This document shows positions 1-10,125 of a stretch of DNA of 64,000 bases, in pieces. How positions within the stretch are numbered: the first letter of the stretch is position 1; the number at the start of each line of letters is the position of its first letter. Source of the stretch: Herbiconiux sp. (GTDB lineage Bacteria > Actinomycetota > Actinomycetes > Actinomycetales > Microbacteriaceae); assembly GCF_023264895.1 (NCBI RefSeq), contig NZ_JAHFUY010000016.1, positions 1 through 64,000 of the forward strand, in the 5' to 3' direction. Position numbers and translations under genes: made by a program. The notes beneath the pieces were generated by a model. It had not been told where the DNA came from, searched no databases, and saw only the letters and a program-made list of their open reading frames with translations.

Positions 1-42
1 CCCGCCGTTCCCGGATGCGCCCGGCCGGCCGCCCGCCCCCGC

Positions 43-672
43 CTACCCGCGGAGGATGCGGGTACGGCTGAGCGCCACGACGACGACGGCCATGAGCCCG
101 ATGAACCCCGCGACCGCCACGATGTAGACCGCGACCGCGCCGTAGCCACCCGGCTGCGCCGGGTTGAGGAACGGGTACGGGTACCAGCCGACGAGCGGCC
201 CGCGGATCATCGTGTAGACCGACCACACGAGCGGGAACGCGACGATGGCCCCGATGGCCGACCACTTCAGCGGCGACTTGCCCGGCGTGAGGATCCACAC
301 GACGACGACGTAGATCGGCGCGATGAGGTGCAGCACCTCGTTCGACCACGGCACCGTGCTGCCCTGGTCGAGGGAGATCGAGCGCAGGAGCAGGTTGTAG
401 ACCACCCCGGTGGTGGCCATGTAGGTCACGACGGCCGCGAGCGAGAGGTTGTACCAGGCCGGATCGCGCCGCACCGTGAACGAGTAGTAGGCGCCGATGA
501 GCAGGGCGAGAGCCGCCAGGGCGTTGGAGAGGATGGTGAAGTAGCTGAAGAAGTTCACCAGGAAGTGCGGCACGTCGGGCACGAGCTCGATGCTGTGCAC
601 GAGCTGCGCCACGATCGCCGCGATGATGACACCGGCCGCGACGATGCGGATGACCCCGAACACTCTGCGCAT
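43..672 (-). CDS. Pr6Pr family integral membrane protein
   Basis: A 209-residue polytopic membrane protein with about six hydrophobic segments. The conserved N-terminal stretch (motifs NFFSYFTILSN near residue 40 and the basic N-terminus) and the later YPYPFLNP motif are typical of the Pr6Pr/FAR-17a-like family. Its molecular function is unknown. I choose the ATG at 672 rather than the GTG six bases upstream, because TAGAGT (684-679) ends exactly 6 nt before this ATG, the leaderless pattern seen across this window. That hexamer also supplies the TAG stop codon of the sigma factor gene just upstream, so the gene can be transcribed alone as well as by read-through. Confidence 0.85.
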   Translation of the reverse strand: MRRVFGVIRIVAAGVIIAAIVAQLVHSIELVPDVPHFLVNFFSYFTILSNALAALALLIGAYYSFTVRRDPAWYNLSLAAVVTYMATTGVVYNLLLRSISLDQGSTVPWSNEVLHLIAPIYVVVVWILTPGKSPLKWSAIGAIVAFPLVWSVYTMIRGPLVGWYPYPFLNPAQPGGYGAVAVYIVAVAGFIGLMAVVVVALSRTRILRG

Positions 673-678
673 GGCCAC

Positions 679-684
679 ACTCTA
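679..684 (-). promoter_or_regulatory. Leaderless -10 hexamer of the Pr6Pr gene
   Basis: TAGAGT on the minus strand, 6 nt before the ATG at 672, overlapping the sigma factor stop codon. Inferred from position and the recurring pattern; no -35 is obvious. Confidence 0.5.
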
Positions 685-2037
685 GCGGCGGGCCTCGCCG
701 CCTCCGGCAGGCTTCCCGACGGCGGCCGCCTTCTCCCGCAGCACCGACCGCTCGCGCTCGTTGCGGGCGAGCGCGGCCGCGGCCTCGAACTCCGTGCGGG
801 CCTCCTCGTGGCGCCCGAGGCGCGCGAGCAGCTCTCCACGCACGCTCGGCAGCAGGTGCGACCCGGCAAGCGCGCCACCCTCCCGCAGCCCGTCGACGAT
901 CGGCAGAGCGGATGCCGGTCCCATCGCCATCGAGACCGCCACCGCCCGGTTGAGGTCGACGAACGGATTCGGCGCGATCCGCCCGAGGGCCTCGTAGAGC
1001 AGCACGATCCGCGCCCAGTCGGTGGCCTCGACGCTCGGCGCCACGGCATGGCACTCCGCGATCGCGGCCTGCAGCGCATAGCTGCCGCGGCTGCGGCCGA
1101 GCCGCCGGGAGAGGTCGTCGGCGCGCGCGAGCACGGTGCGCCCGCGGCCGATCTGCGAGCGGTCCCACAGGGTGCGGTCCTGGTCGTCGAGCAGCACGGG
1201 CGTGCCGTCCGGTCGCTCCCGCGCACGGAACCTCGACGCCTGGAACTCCATCAGGGCCACGAGCCCGTGCACCTCGGGTTCTCGCGGCAGGAGGCCGTCG
1301 AGCACCCGGCCGAGCCGGAGCGCCTCCGCGGCGAGCTCGGTGCGGATCCAGCGGTCGCCCGCCGTGGCCGCGTAGCCCTCGGTGAACACGAGGTACACGA
1401 CGCCGAGCACGGGCCCGAGCCGGGCGCGCCACTCGGCGGGCTCCGGCACCTCGAACGGCACCTTGGCGGCCGCGAGCGTCTTCTTCGCCCGCACGATCCG
1501 CTGCTGCACCGTCGAGACGGGCAGGAGGAACAGCCGCGCGATCTCCTCCGTCGTGAGACCGCCCACGACCTTGAGGGTGAGCGCGACCTGCGCCTCCCGG
1601 GAGAGCACCGGGTGGCAGGCGGTGAACACGAGCCGCAGCACGTCGTCCGGGATCGGCTGCCACGCGTCGCCCGCACCGGAGACCGACTCCTCGAGCTCGT
1701 GGGCCATCGCCCGGTGCCGCTCGTCGAGGCGCTCCCGGCGGCGCCACACGTCGATCGCCTTCCGCTTCGCGACGGCGGTGAGCCAGGCGGCCGGGTTCTC
1801 CGGCACGCCCGACTCCTGCCACTGGCGGAGGGCGTCGAGCACGGCCTCCTGCGCGAGGTCCTCGGCGAGCCCGAGGTCTCCCGTGAGGCGGGCGAGGGTG
1901 GCGACCACGTGCGATCCGTCGATGCGCCAGACGGCGTCGACCCGTCGCCGCAGGGCGTCGACGACACGCTCGCCGGCCTGGCTCTCGCCGGCCCGACCCT
2001 CGCCGGCCCGACCCTCGCCGGCCTGGCCCGCGGTCAC
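682..2037 (-). CDS. ECF42-type RNA polymerase sigma factor with C-terminal TPR-like extension
   Basis: A 451-residue ECF sigma factor, far longer than the usual 180-200 residues. Region 2 (DLAQEAVLDAL, then NPAAWLTAVAKRKAIDVWRRR) and region 4 (LTTEEIARLFLLPVSTVQQRIVRAKK, split here as LTTEEIARLF and VSTVQQRIVRAKK) are clear. About 250 residues follow with the helical DUF6596/TPR-like extension (GPVLGVVYLVFTEGY, LLYEALGRIAPNPFVDLNRA). Sigma factors of this build with an adjacent DGPF/YCII gene are the ECF42 group. The GTG start at 2037 overlaps the YCII stop by 4 nt (GTGA), so the two are translationally coupled. The first residues are encoded by four 15-bp repeats, so a start slightly downstream is possible. 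Confidence 0.9.
   Translation of the reverse strand: MTAGQAGEGRAGEGRAGESQAGERVVDALRRRVDAVWRIDGSHVVATLARLTGDLGLAEDLAQEAVLDALRQWQESGVPENPAAWLTAVAKRKAIDVWRRRERLDERHRAMAHELEESVSGAGDAWQPIPDDVLRLVFTACHPVLSREAQVALTLKVVGGLTTEEIARLFLLPVSTVQQRIVRAKKTLAAAKVPFEVPEPAEWRARLGPVLGVVYLVFTEGYAATAGDRWIRTELAAEALRLGRVLDGLLPREPEVHGLVALMEFQASRFRARERPDGTPVLLDDQDRTLWDRSQIGRGRTVLARADDLSRRLGRSRGSYALQAAIAECHAVAPSVEATDWARIVLLYEALGRIAPNPFVDLNRAVAVSMAMGPASALPIVDGLREGGALAGSHLLPSVRGELLARLGRHEEARTEFEAAAALARNERERSVLREKAAAVGKPAGGGEARR
1971..2030. repeat. 15-bp tandem repeat (4 copies) in the 5' end of the sigma factor gene
   Basis: Four units of the type CGCCGGCCCGACCCT (1971-1985, 1986-2000, 2001-2015, 2016-2030), the inner two identical. 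In the sigma frame they encode repeated Ala-Gly-Glu-(Gly/Ser)-(Arg/Gln), a low-complexity N-terminal tail. Confidence 0.85.
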
Positions 2038-2459
2038 CGCGCGGCCTGCTCCTCGCGCCAGCCCTCCTCCTTCTTCAGGAACTCGTTGTCCTGGAAGCCC
2101 TCGAAGTCGCTCATCTCGGTGACCCGGCGCACCTCGAGCTTCGAGCCCGCACCGAGGGGTGCTCGCGACGCCCACTCGACCGCCTCCTCCTTGGAGGAGA
2201 CCTCGAGCATCCAGAAGCCGCTGAACAGCTCGTGGGTCTCGCCGTAGGGGCCGTCGGTCACGATCGGGGCCTCGCCGCCGAACTCCACCACGAAGTTCTT
2301 CGACATGTCGTCCGCCAGGCCCTCGCCCGCGAGGAGCACGCCCGCGTTCATCATGGCCTCGTTGTAGGCGCCCATCGCGTTGATGATCTCCTCGAAGTCG
2401 GCCGCCTCGTACTCGGTCTTCGCCGCGTCGGTCGATCGCATGATCAGCATGTACTTCAT
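2034..2459 (-). CDS. YCII-related / DGPF domain protein, sigma factor partner
   Basis: A 141-residue protein of the YCII-related (DGPF) family. It begins MKYMLIMRS, has the conserved GEGL segment near residue 45, a DGPY motif (TDGPYGETHE) and the WMLEVSSKEEAVEWA region. The biochemical role of this dimeric alpha/beta family is not established. The ATG at 2459 is chosen because the protein aligns from that methionine and GAGGAG lies 7-12 nt upstream; the frame is open for another 34 codons before it. It is the first gene of an operon with the ECF42-like sigma factor, which starts inside its stop codon. The upstream promoter matches the ECF42 consensus, implying positive autoregulation. Confidence 0.9.
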   Translation of the reverse strand: MKYMLIMRSTDAAKTEYEAADFEEIINAMGAYNEAMMNAGVLLAGEGLADDMSKNFVVEFGGEAPIVTDGPYGETHELFSGFWMLEVSSKEEAVEWASRAPLGAGSKLEVRRVTEMSDFEGFQDNEFLKKEEGWREEQAAR

Positions 2460-2507
2460 CGTCTTCTCCTCATCTCGGAGCGGCCCTCTGCGCGCTCCTA
2501 CTCTGAC

Positions 2508-2534
2508 GTCGAACGGCGGATGCGCGGATCGACA
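2508..2534 (-). promoter_or_regulatory. Candidate ECF42 sigma-dependent promoter
   Basis: On the minus strand TGTCGA (2534-2529) is followed after 17 nt by CGAC (2511-2508), about 50 nt before the YCII/DGPF start. As I recall the literature, ECF42 promoters have TGTCGA at -35 and CG(A/T)C at -10 in front of DGPF genes, so both the boxes and the target agree. Activity is inferred. Confidence 0.65.
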
Positions 2535-2560
2535 CGATCGGGAAAGAAATCTCCGGCCCA

Positions 2561-2566
2561 TACGAT
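2561..2566 (+). promoter_or_regulatory. Leaderless -10 hexamer of apt
   Basis: TACGAT ends 6 nt before the apt GTG, placing the transcription start at or next to the start codon. No Shine-Dalgarno sequence is present. Confidence 0.6.
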
Positions 2567-2572
2567 TGAACC

Positions 2573-3112
2573 GTGCCTGACACCCAGATCTCCACCCTCA
2601 TCCGTTCCCGCCTGACCGAGACGCCGGACTTCCCGAGCCCCGGGATCCTCTTCCGCGACCTCTCCGGACTCTTCGCCGACGGGCCGGCTCTCCGCGCCGT
2701 GGCCGAGGAGCTCATCGAGGGCTTCGGTCCGATCGACGCCGTGGTGGGCGTCGAGGCGCGCGGCTTCGTGCTGGGCGCCGCTGCCGCGGTGGCCGGCGGC
2801 CTCGGGATGCTCGCGGTGCGGAAGGCGGGCAAGCTCCCGGGCGAGGTGCTCGCCGAGAGCTACGAGCTCGAGTACGGCACCGCGACCCTCGAGGTGCACC
2901 CCGACACCCTTCCGCGCGGCGCCCGCGTGGTGATCGTCGACGACGTGCTCGCGACCGGCGGCACCCTCACCGCCACGCTGCGGCTGATGGAGCGCGCCGG
3001 CTGGGAGGTCGCGGGCGTCGCGGTCGTGATCGAGCTGTCGAGCGAGTTCGACGGCCGAGGCGTGCTCGCGGCGTCGACGGATGCGCCGGTGAAGGCCCTC
3101 GTGTCGTTCTAG
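2573..3112 (+). CDS. apt: Adenine phosphoribosyltransferase
   Basis: A 179-residue cytosolic enzyme that converts adenine and PRPP to AMP and pyrophosphate (purine salvage). The PRPP-binding signature VVIVDDVLATGGT lies at residues 119-131. The N-terminal PDFPSPGILFRDL motif and the GVEARGF segment (59-65) are typical of bacterial Apt, and the length is normal. The GTG at 2573 follows TACGAT by 6 nt and is probably leaderless. It diverges from the YCII/sigma operon. Salvage of free adenine fits the nucleoside uptake and hydrolysis operon two genes downstream, though they are separate transcripts. Confidence 0.97.
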   Translation: MPDTQISTLIRSRLTETPDFPSPGILFRDLSGLFADGPALRAVAEELIEGFGPIDAVVGVEARGFVLGAAAAVAGGLGMLAVRKAGKLPGEVLAESYELEYGTATLEVHPDTLPRGARVVIVDDVLATGGTLTATLRLMERAGWEVAGVAVVIELSSEFDGRGVLAASTDAPVKALVSF

Positions 3113-3124
3113 TCGCGCGCGCGT

Positions 3125-3193
3125 GGAGAAACGCGAGCCTGGCGGTGACCTCGGCGCCCTGGGCGATGGTCAGCACGAGGCTCGCGTTTCTCC
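3125..3193. repeat. Long inverted repeat between convergent apt and ispE
   Basis: Perfect 16-bp arms (3125-3140 and 3178-3193, beginning GGAGAAACGCGAGCCT) flank a 37-nt centre. The element sits in the 138-bp gap between two convergent genes and can fold as a stem from either strand, so it may act as a bidirectional terminator without a U-tract or be a dispersed repeat. The centre shares the 10-mer TCGGCGCCCT with the inverted repeat at 31616-31682. Confidence 0.8.
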
Positions 3194-3250
3194 GCGTGGC
3201 CGGCCGGGACCGGGGCCTGTGCCGGCGACTGCTGAAGCGGCAAGGCCTGG

Positions 3251-4186
3251 CTAGTCGCCGACGACGCGCGCGCCGGCCACCGGGCCGGTGACGCGCACGA
3301 CGTGGTGGCGTGCCGCGCTCAGCGCGATCTGCAACTCGAGCGCACCGTCGAGGTCGGCGGCGAGGAAGGCGATCGTGGGGCCCGATCCGGAGACGATGCC
3401 GGCGAGGGCGCCGTTGGCCTCCCCCACCTCGAGCACGGCGCCGAGCCCCGGATGCAGGTGCAGCGAGGGCGCCTGGAGGTCATTGTGCAGCGACTCGGCG
3501 AGCATGTGCGGGTCGCCGGCCCGGAGCGCCTGCAGCACGTCGGCCTCGACCTGCGGCTGGCCCTGGGCGGGGAAGATGTCCTGGGCGTGGCGCTCGCGGT
3601 GCCGGTCGAGCTCGCGGTAGACCTCGGGGGTCGAGAGCCCGCGCTCCGGCAGCACGAGCACCCACTGGAAGTTCCCCTTCGCGAGCGCGGGGCTGAGCTG
3701 GTCGCCGCGCCCCGTGCCGATTGCCGTGCCCCCGGTGAAGGCGAACGGCACGTCGGCGCCGAGCTCGGAGGCGAGCGTGAGCAGCTCGTCGCGGCCGAGC
3801 TCCGTGCCCCAGAGCGTGTCGCAGGCGAGCAGGGTGGCTGCGGCGTCGGCCGATCCGCCGCCCATGCCGCCCGCGATCGGCACGTTCTTCTCGATCCGGA
3901 GGTGGGCGCCGCCGCGGAACCCCGTGGTGCGTGCGAGCAGCCGGGCTGCGCGGATGGCGAGGTTCGAGCCGTCGGTCTCGAGCCCCGAGGTGTCGATGTG
4001 CCCGCCGAACTCCACCGAGAAGTCGTCGGCCGCGCTCGCGAAGACGTCCTCGTAGAGCGAGACGGCCTGGTAGGCGGTGGCGACGTCGTGGTAGCCGTCC
4101 TCCATCACCGCGCCCACCTTGAGGAACACGTTGATCTTGCCGGGGGCCCGCACGTGCACGGTCTTCAGCTGGCCCCTGGTGGTCAT
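3251..4186 (-). CDS. ispE: 4-diphosphocytidyl-2-C-methyl-D-erythritol kinase
   Basis: A 311-residue GHMP kinase of the MEP isoprenoid pathway that phosphorylates CDP-methylerythritol. Substrate motif [12 protein letters not shown] is at residues 14-25, the GHMP ATP loop ([15 protein letters not shown]) lies near residue 108, and the C-terminal GSGPTIAFL glycine motif is present. The ATG at 4186 is preceded by TAAGTT with a 6-nt gap, so it is likely transcribed leaderless from its own promoter inside the 35-nt gap after the nucleoside hydrolase. It is separated from rsmA, next to which ispE often sits in other actinobacteria. Confidence 0.97.
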   Translation of the reverse strand: MTTRGQLKTVHVRAPGKINVFLKVGAVMEDGYHDVATAYQAVSLYEDVFASAADDFSVEFGGHIDTSGLETDGSNLAIRAARLLARTTGFRGGAHLRIEKNVPIAGGMGGGSADAAATLLACDTLWGTELGRDELLTLASELGADVPFAFTGGTAIGTGRGDQLSPALAKGNFQWVLVLPERGLSTPEVYRELDRHRERHAQDIFPAQGQPQVEADVLQALRAGDPHMLAESLHNDLQAPSLHLHPGLGAVLEVGEANGALAGIVSGSGPTIAFLAADLDGALELQIALSAARHHVVRVTGPVAGARVVGD

Positions 4187-4192
4187 GGATCC

Positions 4193-4198
4193 AACTTA
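4193..4198 (-). promoter_or_regulatory. Leaderless -10 hexamer of ispE
   Basis: TAAGTT on the minus strand, 6 nt before the ispE ATG, with no ribosome binding site between them. Confidence 0.55.
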
Positions 4199-4221
4199 TC
4201 CCACCGGGCCAGCCCCTCCGT

Positions 4222-5256
4222 TCAGCGCCCGGAGAGCACCCGCACGAAGTCGGCGAGGAAGGCCTCGCGGTCGACGTCGAGCACCACGAAGGTGTCGGGC
4301 GCCGCCTCGGTGGGCCAGCTCACGGGGAGTCCCTCGGCGGTCTGCATGAGGTGCGCGCGGGTGAAGAAGCCGTCGCTCGTGATGTTGACCGGGCCCTCGA
4401 CCGACTTCGTGATCCACTCCGGCTGCACGAGCAGCGCGGCGGCGAGGCCGTCGTGGGCGGGCGAGACGCGGCGGCCCCAGGAGACCTGGTAGAAGTCCAT
4501 GTAGGCCTCGAGCACCTGGGCCGAGAAGGTGCCCCACTCGGTGCCGGCGCGGTGCAGCGCCTGCACGGCCTGCTCGTCGACGATCGTGCCGGCGGTGACG
4601 TTGACGCCCACCATGACGAGCTTGTTGCGCGGCGCGGCGAACACGCGCGCGGAGGCCTCGGCGTCGTTGTGGATGTTGGCGTCGACCATCTGCACGGTCC
4701 CGAGCGGCGGGAAGGGGCCTGAGCCTCCCATGATGACGACCGAGCGGTAGAGGGTGAGCAGTTCGGGCTCGATCTCGAGCGCGAGCCCGAGGTTCGTCAG
4801 CGGGCCGATCGGCAGCAGGTCGTAGTAGCCGGGGCGTGAACGGCCGAGCTCCACGAGCAGCTCGGCGGAGCTCAGCGGCGAGAGGTTCTTGGGGGTGAGC
4901 CGCTCGGGCCAGAGGTCGCCGAGGCCGTCGGCGCCGTGCACGTGCGCCGCGATCCGGGCCTCGCCGTCGATGGGGCCGGGAGCACCCTTGGCCACGAGGG
5001 TGTCCTCGAGGCCGGCGACCTTCAGCACGCGCGCGATGTTCTCCAGCGCCGACTCGACGGGGGTGTTGCCATAGACGCTCGTGATGGCCGAGATCTCGGC
5101 GTCGTCGCGGCCCGCGAGGTAGAGCAGGGCGAGGGCGTCGTCGATGCCCGTGTCGGTGTCGAGCACGATGTGCCGGACGCCGCCGCCGTCGATCGTGCCG
5201 TCTTGGAGCGCGGCGACGGCGGGGGTGGTGGCGGATGCGGGGTTCTGGCCGGTCAT
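4222..5256 (-). CDS. Nucleoside hydrolase (inosine-uridine preferring family)
   Basis: A 344-residue cytosolic N-ribohydrolase that splits nucleosides into base and ribose. The calcium-binding signature DTDTGIDDA is at residues 33-41, and later NVTAGTIV and the C-terminal AHDGLAAA histidine motif complete the active site. About 25 poorly conserved residues precede the core. The ATG at 5256 overlaps the upstream permease stop as ATGA. As the last gene of a BMP-type nucleoside ABC operon, it should process the imported substrate, with the released base going to Apt-type salvage. Substrate range (purine versus pyrimidine) cannot be read from sequence alone. Confidence 0.95.
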   Translation of the reverse strand: MTGQNPASATTPAVAALQDGTIDGGGVRHIVLDTDTGIDDALALLYLAGRDDAEISAITSVYGNTPVESALENIARVLKVAGLEDTLVAKGAPGPIDGEARIAAHVHGADGLGDLWPERLTPKNLSPLSSAELLVELGRSRPGYYDLLPIGPLTNLGLALEIEPELLTLYRSVVIMGGSGPFPPLGTVQMVDANIHNDAEASARVFAAPRNKLVMVGVNVTAGTIVDEQAVQALHRAGTEWGTFSAQVLEAYMDFYQVSWGRRVSPAHDGLAAALLVQPEWITKSVEGPVNITSDGFFTRAHLMQTAEGLPVSWPTEAAPDTFVVLDVDREAFLADFVRVLSGR

Positions 5257-6152
5257 ACCGAGACCTTTCTGGAGCGGGCGAAGCGGATGCGCGTGAGGAC
5301 GAGCACGACGAGGGTGATGGCGTAGGGCGCGGCATCCGTGAGCTGCTGGGGGGCTCCGATGCCCTGCAGCCGGAAGCCGAGGGCCTCGGCCGCGCCGAAG
5401 CCCAGGCAGGCGAGCGGCAGCCAGAGCGGCCGTCCCGCCACGAGCATGACCGCGGCCACCGCGATCCAGCCACGGCCCGCCGTCATGTTCTCGGTGAAGA
5501 CCGTGACGTTGCCGAGGGCGAGCTGCGCGCCGGCGATGCCGCAGAGGGCGCCGCCCACGATCGTGGCCCACATCTGGAACGACGGCACGTTCACGCCGAG
5601 GCTCGCAGCGGCCTCCGGATGCTCGCCCACGCCGCGCAGGCGCAGGCCGGCCGGCGTCGCCTTCAGCCACAGGCCCACGGCCACGATCACGACGAAGGCG
5701 AGGGGCACGAGCAGGGTCTGGCCGGCGAAGATCGGGCCGATGACGGGGACGTCGGCGAGGAACGCCATCTTGGGCAGCCCCTCGAGGCCGCGCGGCGAGA
5801 ACGATCCGGAGACGTCGAACAGCACGCGCAGGAGGAAGCCCGTGAGACCGAGGGCGAGGAGGTTCGTGCCGATCGCGATGATGATCGGATCGGCCTTCCA
5901 GCGCGCCGACCCGACCGCGAGGATCACGGCGAACAGGGCGGTGCTGAGGAGCGCGACGAGCACGCCGCCCCAGGCGCTGCCGGTGTAGTAGCTGCCGGCC
6001 ACGGCGGCGAAGGCGCCCCACAGCATCTGCCCCTCGAGCGCGATGTTGAAGACGCCCACCTGGGCGGAGATCGCACCGGCGAGGGCGGCGTAGAGGATGG
6101 GCGTGGCCGCGAGGAGCACGGCGGCCACGAAGCTCAGTTCGAAGATCTGCAT
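5253..6152 (-). CDS. Nucleoside ABC transporter permease 2 (NupQ/YufQ type)
   Basis: A 299-residue membrane permease with about eight to nine hydrophobic helices. It has the family start QIFELSFVAAVLLAATPILYA (residues 2-21 region), the NIALEGQML motif and the GVGEHPEAAASLGVNV coupling loop that contacts the ATPase. It begins with ATG at 6152, overlapping the stop of permease 1 by one base (TGATG), and its stop overlaps the nucleoside hydrolase start. Together with permease 1 it forms the heterodimeric transmembrane channel of the importer. Confidence 0.95.
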   Translation of the reverse strand: MQIFELSFVAAVLLAATPILYAALAGAISAQVGVFNIALEGQMLWGAFAAVAGSYYTGSAWGGVLVALLSTALFAVILAVGSARWKADPIIIAIGTNLLALGLTGFLLRVLFDVSGSFSPRGLEGLPKMAFLADVPVIGPIFAGQTLLVPLAFVVIVAVGLWLKATPAGLRLRGVGEHPEAAASLGVNVPSFQMWATIVGGALCGIAGAQLALGNVTVFTENMTAGRGWIAVAAVMLVAGRPLWLPLACLGFGAAEALGFRLQGIGAPQQLTDAAPYAITLVVLVLTRIRFARSRKVSV

Positions 6153-7227
6153 CAGGCGGAGCTCCGCTCGGTGCGGCGCTGGTCGAGCACGGTGCGGAGG
6201 GCGAGCACCACGATGACGACTCCCTGGAGCACGTCGGAGAGCTGGCGCGGAACGTCGGCCGAGCGCTCCATCGACGCCCCGCCCACCTGCAGGATGGTGA
6301 AGAGGATCGCGGTGACGGGGATGAGCGCCGGGCGACCGCCGGCGAGCAGCGCCGCCGCGAGACCGGCGAAGGTGTAGCCGGGCGAGATGAGCGCCCCGTC
6401 GATGAGGCGGTAGGGCGAGGACATGACGATGATCGCGCCGACGATGCCGGCGGCGGCCCCGGCGGCGGCCATCGCACCGAAGGCGAGGCGCCCCACCCGC
6501 ACGCCGCCGTAGGCGCCGAAGCGCCGGTTCGCCCCCACCACGCGGAGTTCGAAGCCGACGGCGCTGCGGGAGTCGACCACGTAGAACGCGACCATCATGG
6601 CGATGATGACGAGGAGGCCGGTGTTGGAGTAGGAGAGGTCGCCGAGCGCCCACATCCGCCCCTCGTCGGGCAGGCGTGGGGTCTGGGCCACCGCGGAGCC
6701 GGCCTCGCCGATCTGGAACCGGAGGAGGTAGGAGACCACGGCCACCGCGATCGGCGACAGCAGGAGCGTGGAGATGATGATGGGGATGCCGAAGCGCGTG
6801 GCGAGCGGGGCCGACAGCGCACCGAAGCCGCCCGACACGATCGCGGCGGCGAGCACGGCGAGCGGCACGAGCAGGATGCCGGGAAGCGGCACGTTGAGCG
6901 CGACCCAGGCCGCCGTGAGGCCGCCGAGCACCATCTGGCCGTTGCCGCCGAGGTTGAACTCGCCCATCCGGAGCGGGATCGCCGCCGCGAGGGCCATGCC
7001 GCAGATGAAGCCCCAGACCGAGAAGGTGTAGTCGAGCTGGCGCGGATCGAGGCTGCCCTCGAGCACGGCGGCGTAGGCGGTGAGGGGATCGAGCCCGGCC
7101 GCGGCGATGATGACGGCGCCGATGAGGAGGGCGAGGACGACGGCGCCGAGGGGCACGACCGCGGGGTGGCGGAGGGCCGTGGCGAGCAGGCGCCGGGCGC
7201 GGGGCTGCGGCTTGGTGGGGGTGGAGG

Positions 7228-7231
<4 letters not shown>
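6152..7231 (-). CDS. Nucleoside ABC transporter permease 1 (NupP/YufP type)
   Basis: A 359-residue membrane permease with a short basic cytosolic N-terminus (KPQPRARRLLATALRHP) and about eight to ten transmembrane helices. MGEFNLGGNGQM and the GANRRFGAYGGVRVGR cytosolic loop are typical of BPL_transp_2 permeases of the purine/nucleoside family. The ATG at 7231 overlaps the ATPase stop as ATGA. It pairs with the shorter permease encoded immediately downstream. Confidence 0.95.
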
Positions 7232-8870
<1,639 letters not shown>

Positions 8871-8874
<4 letters not shown>

Positions 8875-9917
8875 CCGGCGGTGAGCGGGTCTGCCACGAC
8901 GATCTCGCCCGAGATGATCTGGTCGCGGATGGCCGCGACCTGCTCGATGACCTCGGGGTGGTCGGCGATGAGGCACTCCGACTCCGCGACGCCCTCCTCG
9001 AGACCGGTGAGGCCGACGCCGCCCTCGGCGAGGCCGTAGGCGGTGAAGCCGCCCGTGGTGCCGTCGAGGATGTCACCGACCGAGTTCACGAGGGCGATGT
9101 CGACGCGCTTGATGGCGTTGTCGACGACGTTGCCGGGCGAGTCGAGGCACTGGTTGGTGTCGACGCCGAAGGCCTTGAATCCGGTCTCGGCCGCGGCCTC
9201 GAACACACCCAGGTTTCCGCCGGACGCGGCGGCCTGCACGTAGTCGGCCCCGCCGTCGGCGAGGATCTGGGCCTGCGCCTTGGAGCGGGCCTGGTCGCCG
9301 AACGGGTTGTCGCCGCCCACGTACTGCACGGCGGTGGCCACGTCGGGCTTGACGCTCTTGGCGCCCTCGAAGAACGGGTCGACCCAGCGGTGCAGGAACG
9401 GGGTGTCGAGCGAGGCGACCACACCGATGTTGTTCGTCTGGGTGAGCAGGCCCGCCTCGACGCCGGTGAGGTAGGTGGCCTCGTACTCCTTGAAGACGGC
9501 GGAGGTGAGGTTGTCGGTGGGCTCCTCGGCCGAGGTGTCGATCAGCAGGAACTGCTGGTCGGGGTAGTCGGCGGCGGCCTGCGTGATCTGGTCGAGCACG
9601 CTGAAGCTCACACCGATGATGATGCTCGGCTCCTCGCGCACGGCGGCGTCGATGTTCTGCTGGATGCTCGTGGGGTCTTCGCTCTCGTACACGTCGACCG
9701 AGGCGTCGAACTCCTCGCCGGCCTGCACGGCGCCGTCGGCGGCGAGCTGCAGGAAGTTGTTGGAGCCGATGGGCGTCGGCGTGATGAGGATGATCGAGTT
9801 CTCGGCGTCGGCCGAGGCGTCGCCGCCCTCGCCGCCCGAGCTCGAGCACGCGGCCACGGACACGAGGAGCCCGGCCGCCAGTGCGGCGGCGCTGGCTCGG
9901 CGCGCGATTTTCGACAT
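8871..9917 (-). CDS. BMP family nucleoside-binding lipoprotein
   Basis: A 348-residue substrate-binding protein of the BMP (PnrA/Med) family. The signal peptide ends in a lipobox with Cys24 (VSVAAC), so it is anchored outside the membrane. Characteristic blocks are NNFLQLAADGA, IIGVSFSVLDQITQAA, GVEAGLLTQTNNIGVV and GADYVQAAASGGNLGVFEAA. ATG at 9917 has GGGGA 7-11 nt upstream. It is the first of five overlapping genes, so the whole importer plus nucleoside hydrolase is probably a single mRNA starting upstream of here. Confidence 0.96.
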
Positions 9918-10125
9918 GGAAGTCCCCTTACGGAAGGTCTGCTGTGAAGGCGTCCCGGCGGAGATGTGGCGCCCGCCTGATCGGACCCTCCATTCTATCG
10001 AGACTCGCAGTCCCATCGTGCCGGGGGTCGGTGGGGCGTGGCACATGGCGTCACAGACGCCTTCGCCGTCGCAGTCGCAGTCGCAGTCAGGGCCCTTCCG
10101 GCAGTGACGGTGGTGATGGTCGTGG
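9918..10125. other. Intergenic region upstream of the nucleoside operon
   Basis: About 208 bp between the alpha/beta hydrolase stop and the BMP lipoprotein start, expected to hold the promoter of the nucleoside operon. It contains a short run of 6-bp GTCGCA repeats around 10069-10088; I see no clear operator or terminator. Confidence 0.5.

Noticed and set aside
328-2247. 639-codon plus-strand frame opposite the sigma factor
   Set aside because: Composition (His/Arg/Glu/Val rich) without motifs, and it lies antisense to a clear ECF sigma factor.
9975-10125. Coding frame in the GTCGCA-repeat stretch before the nucleoside operon
   Set aside because: The frames are extensions of the BMP protein or hydrolase frames without similarity or a ribosome binding site.
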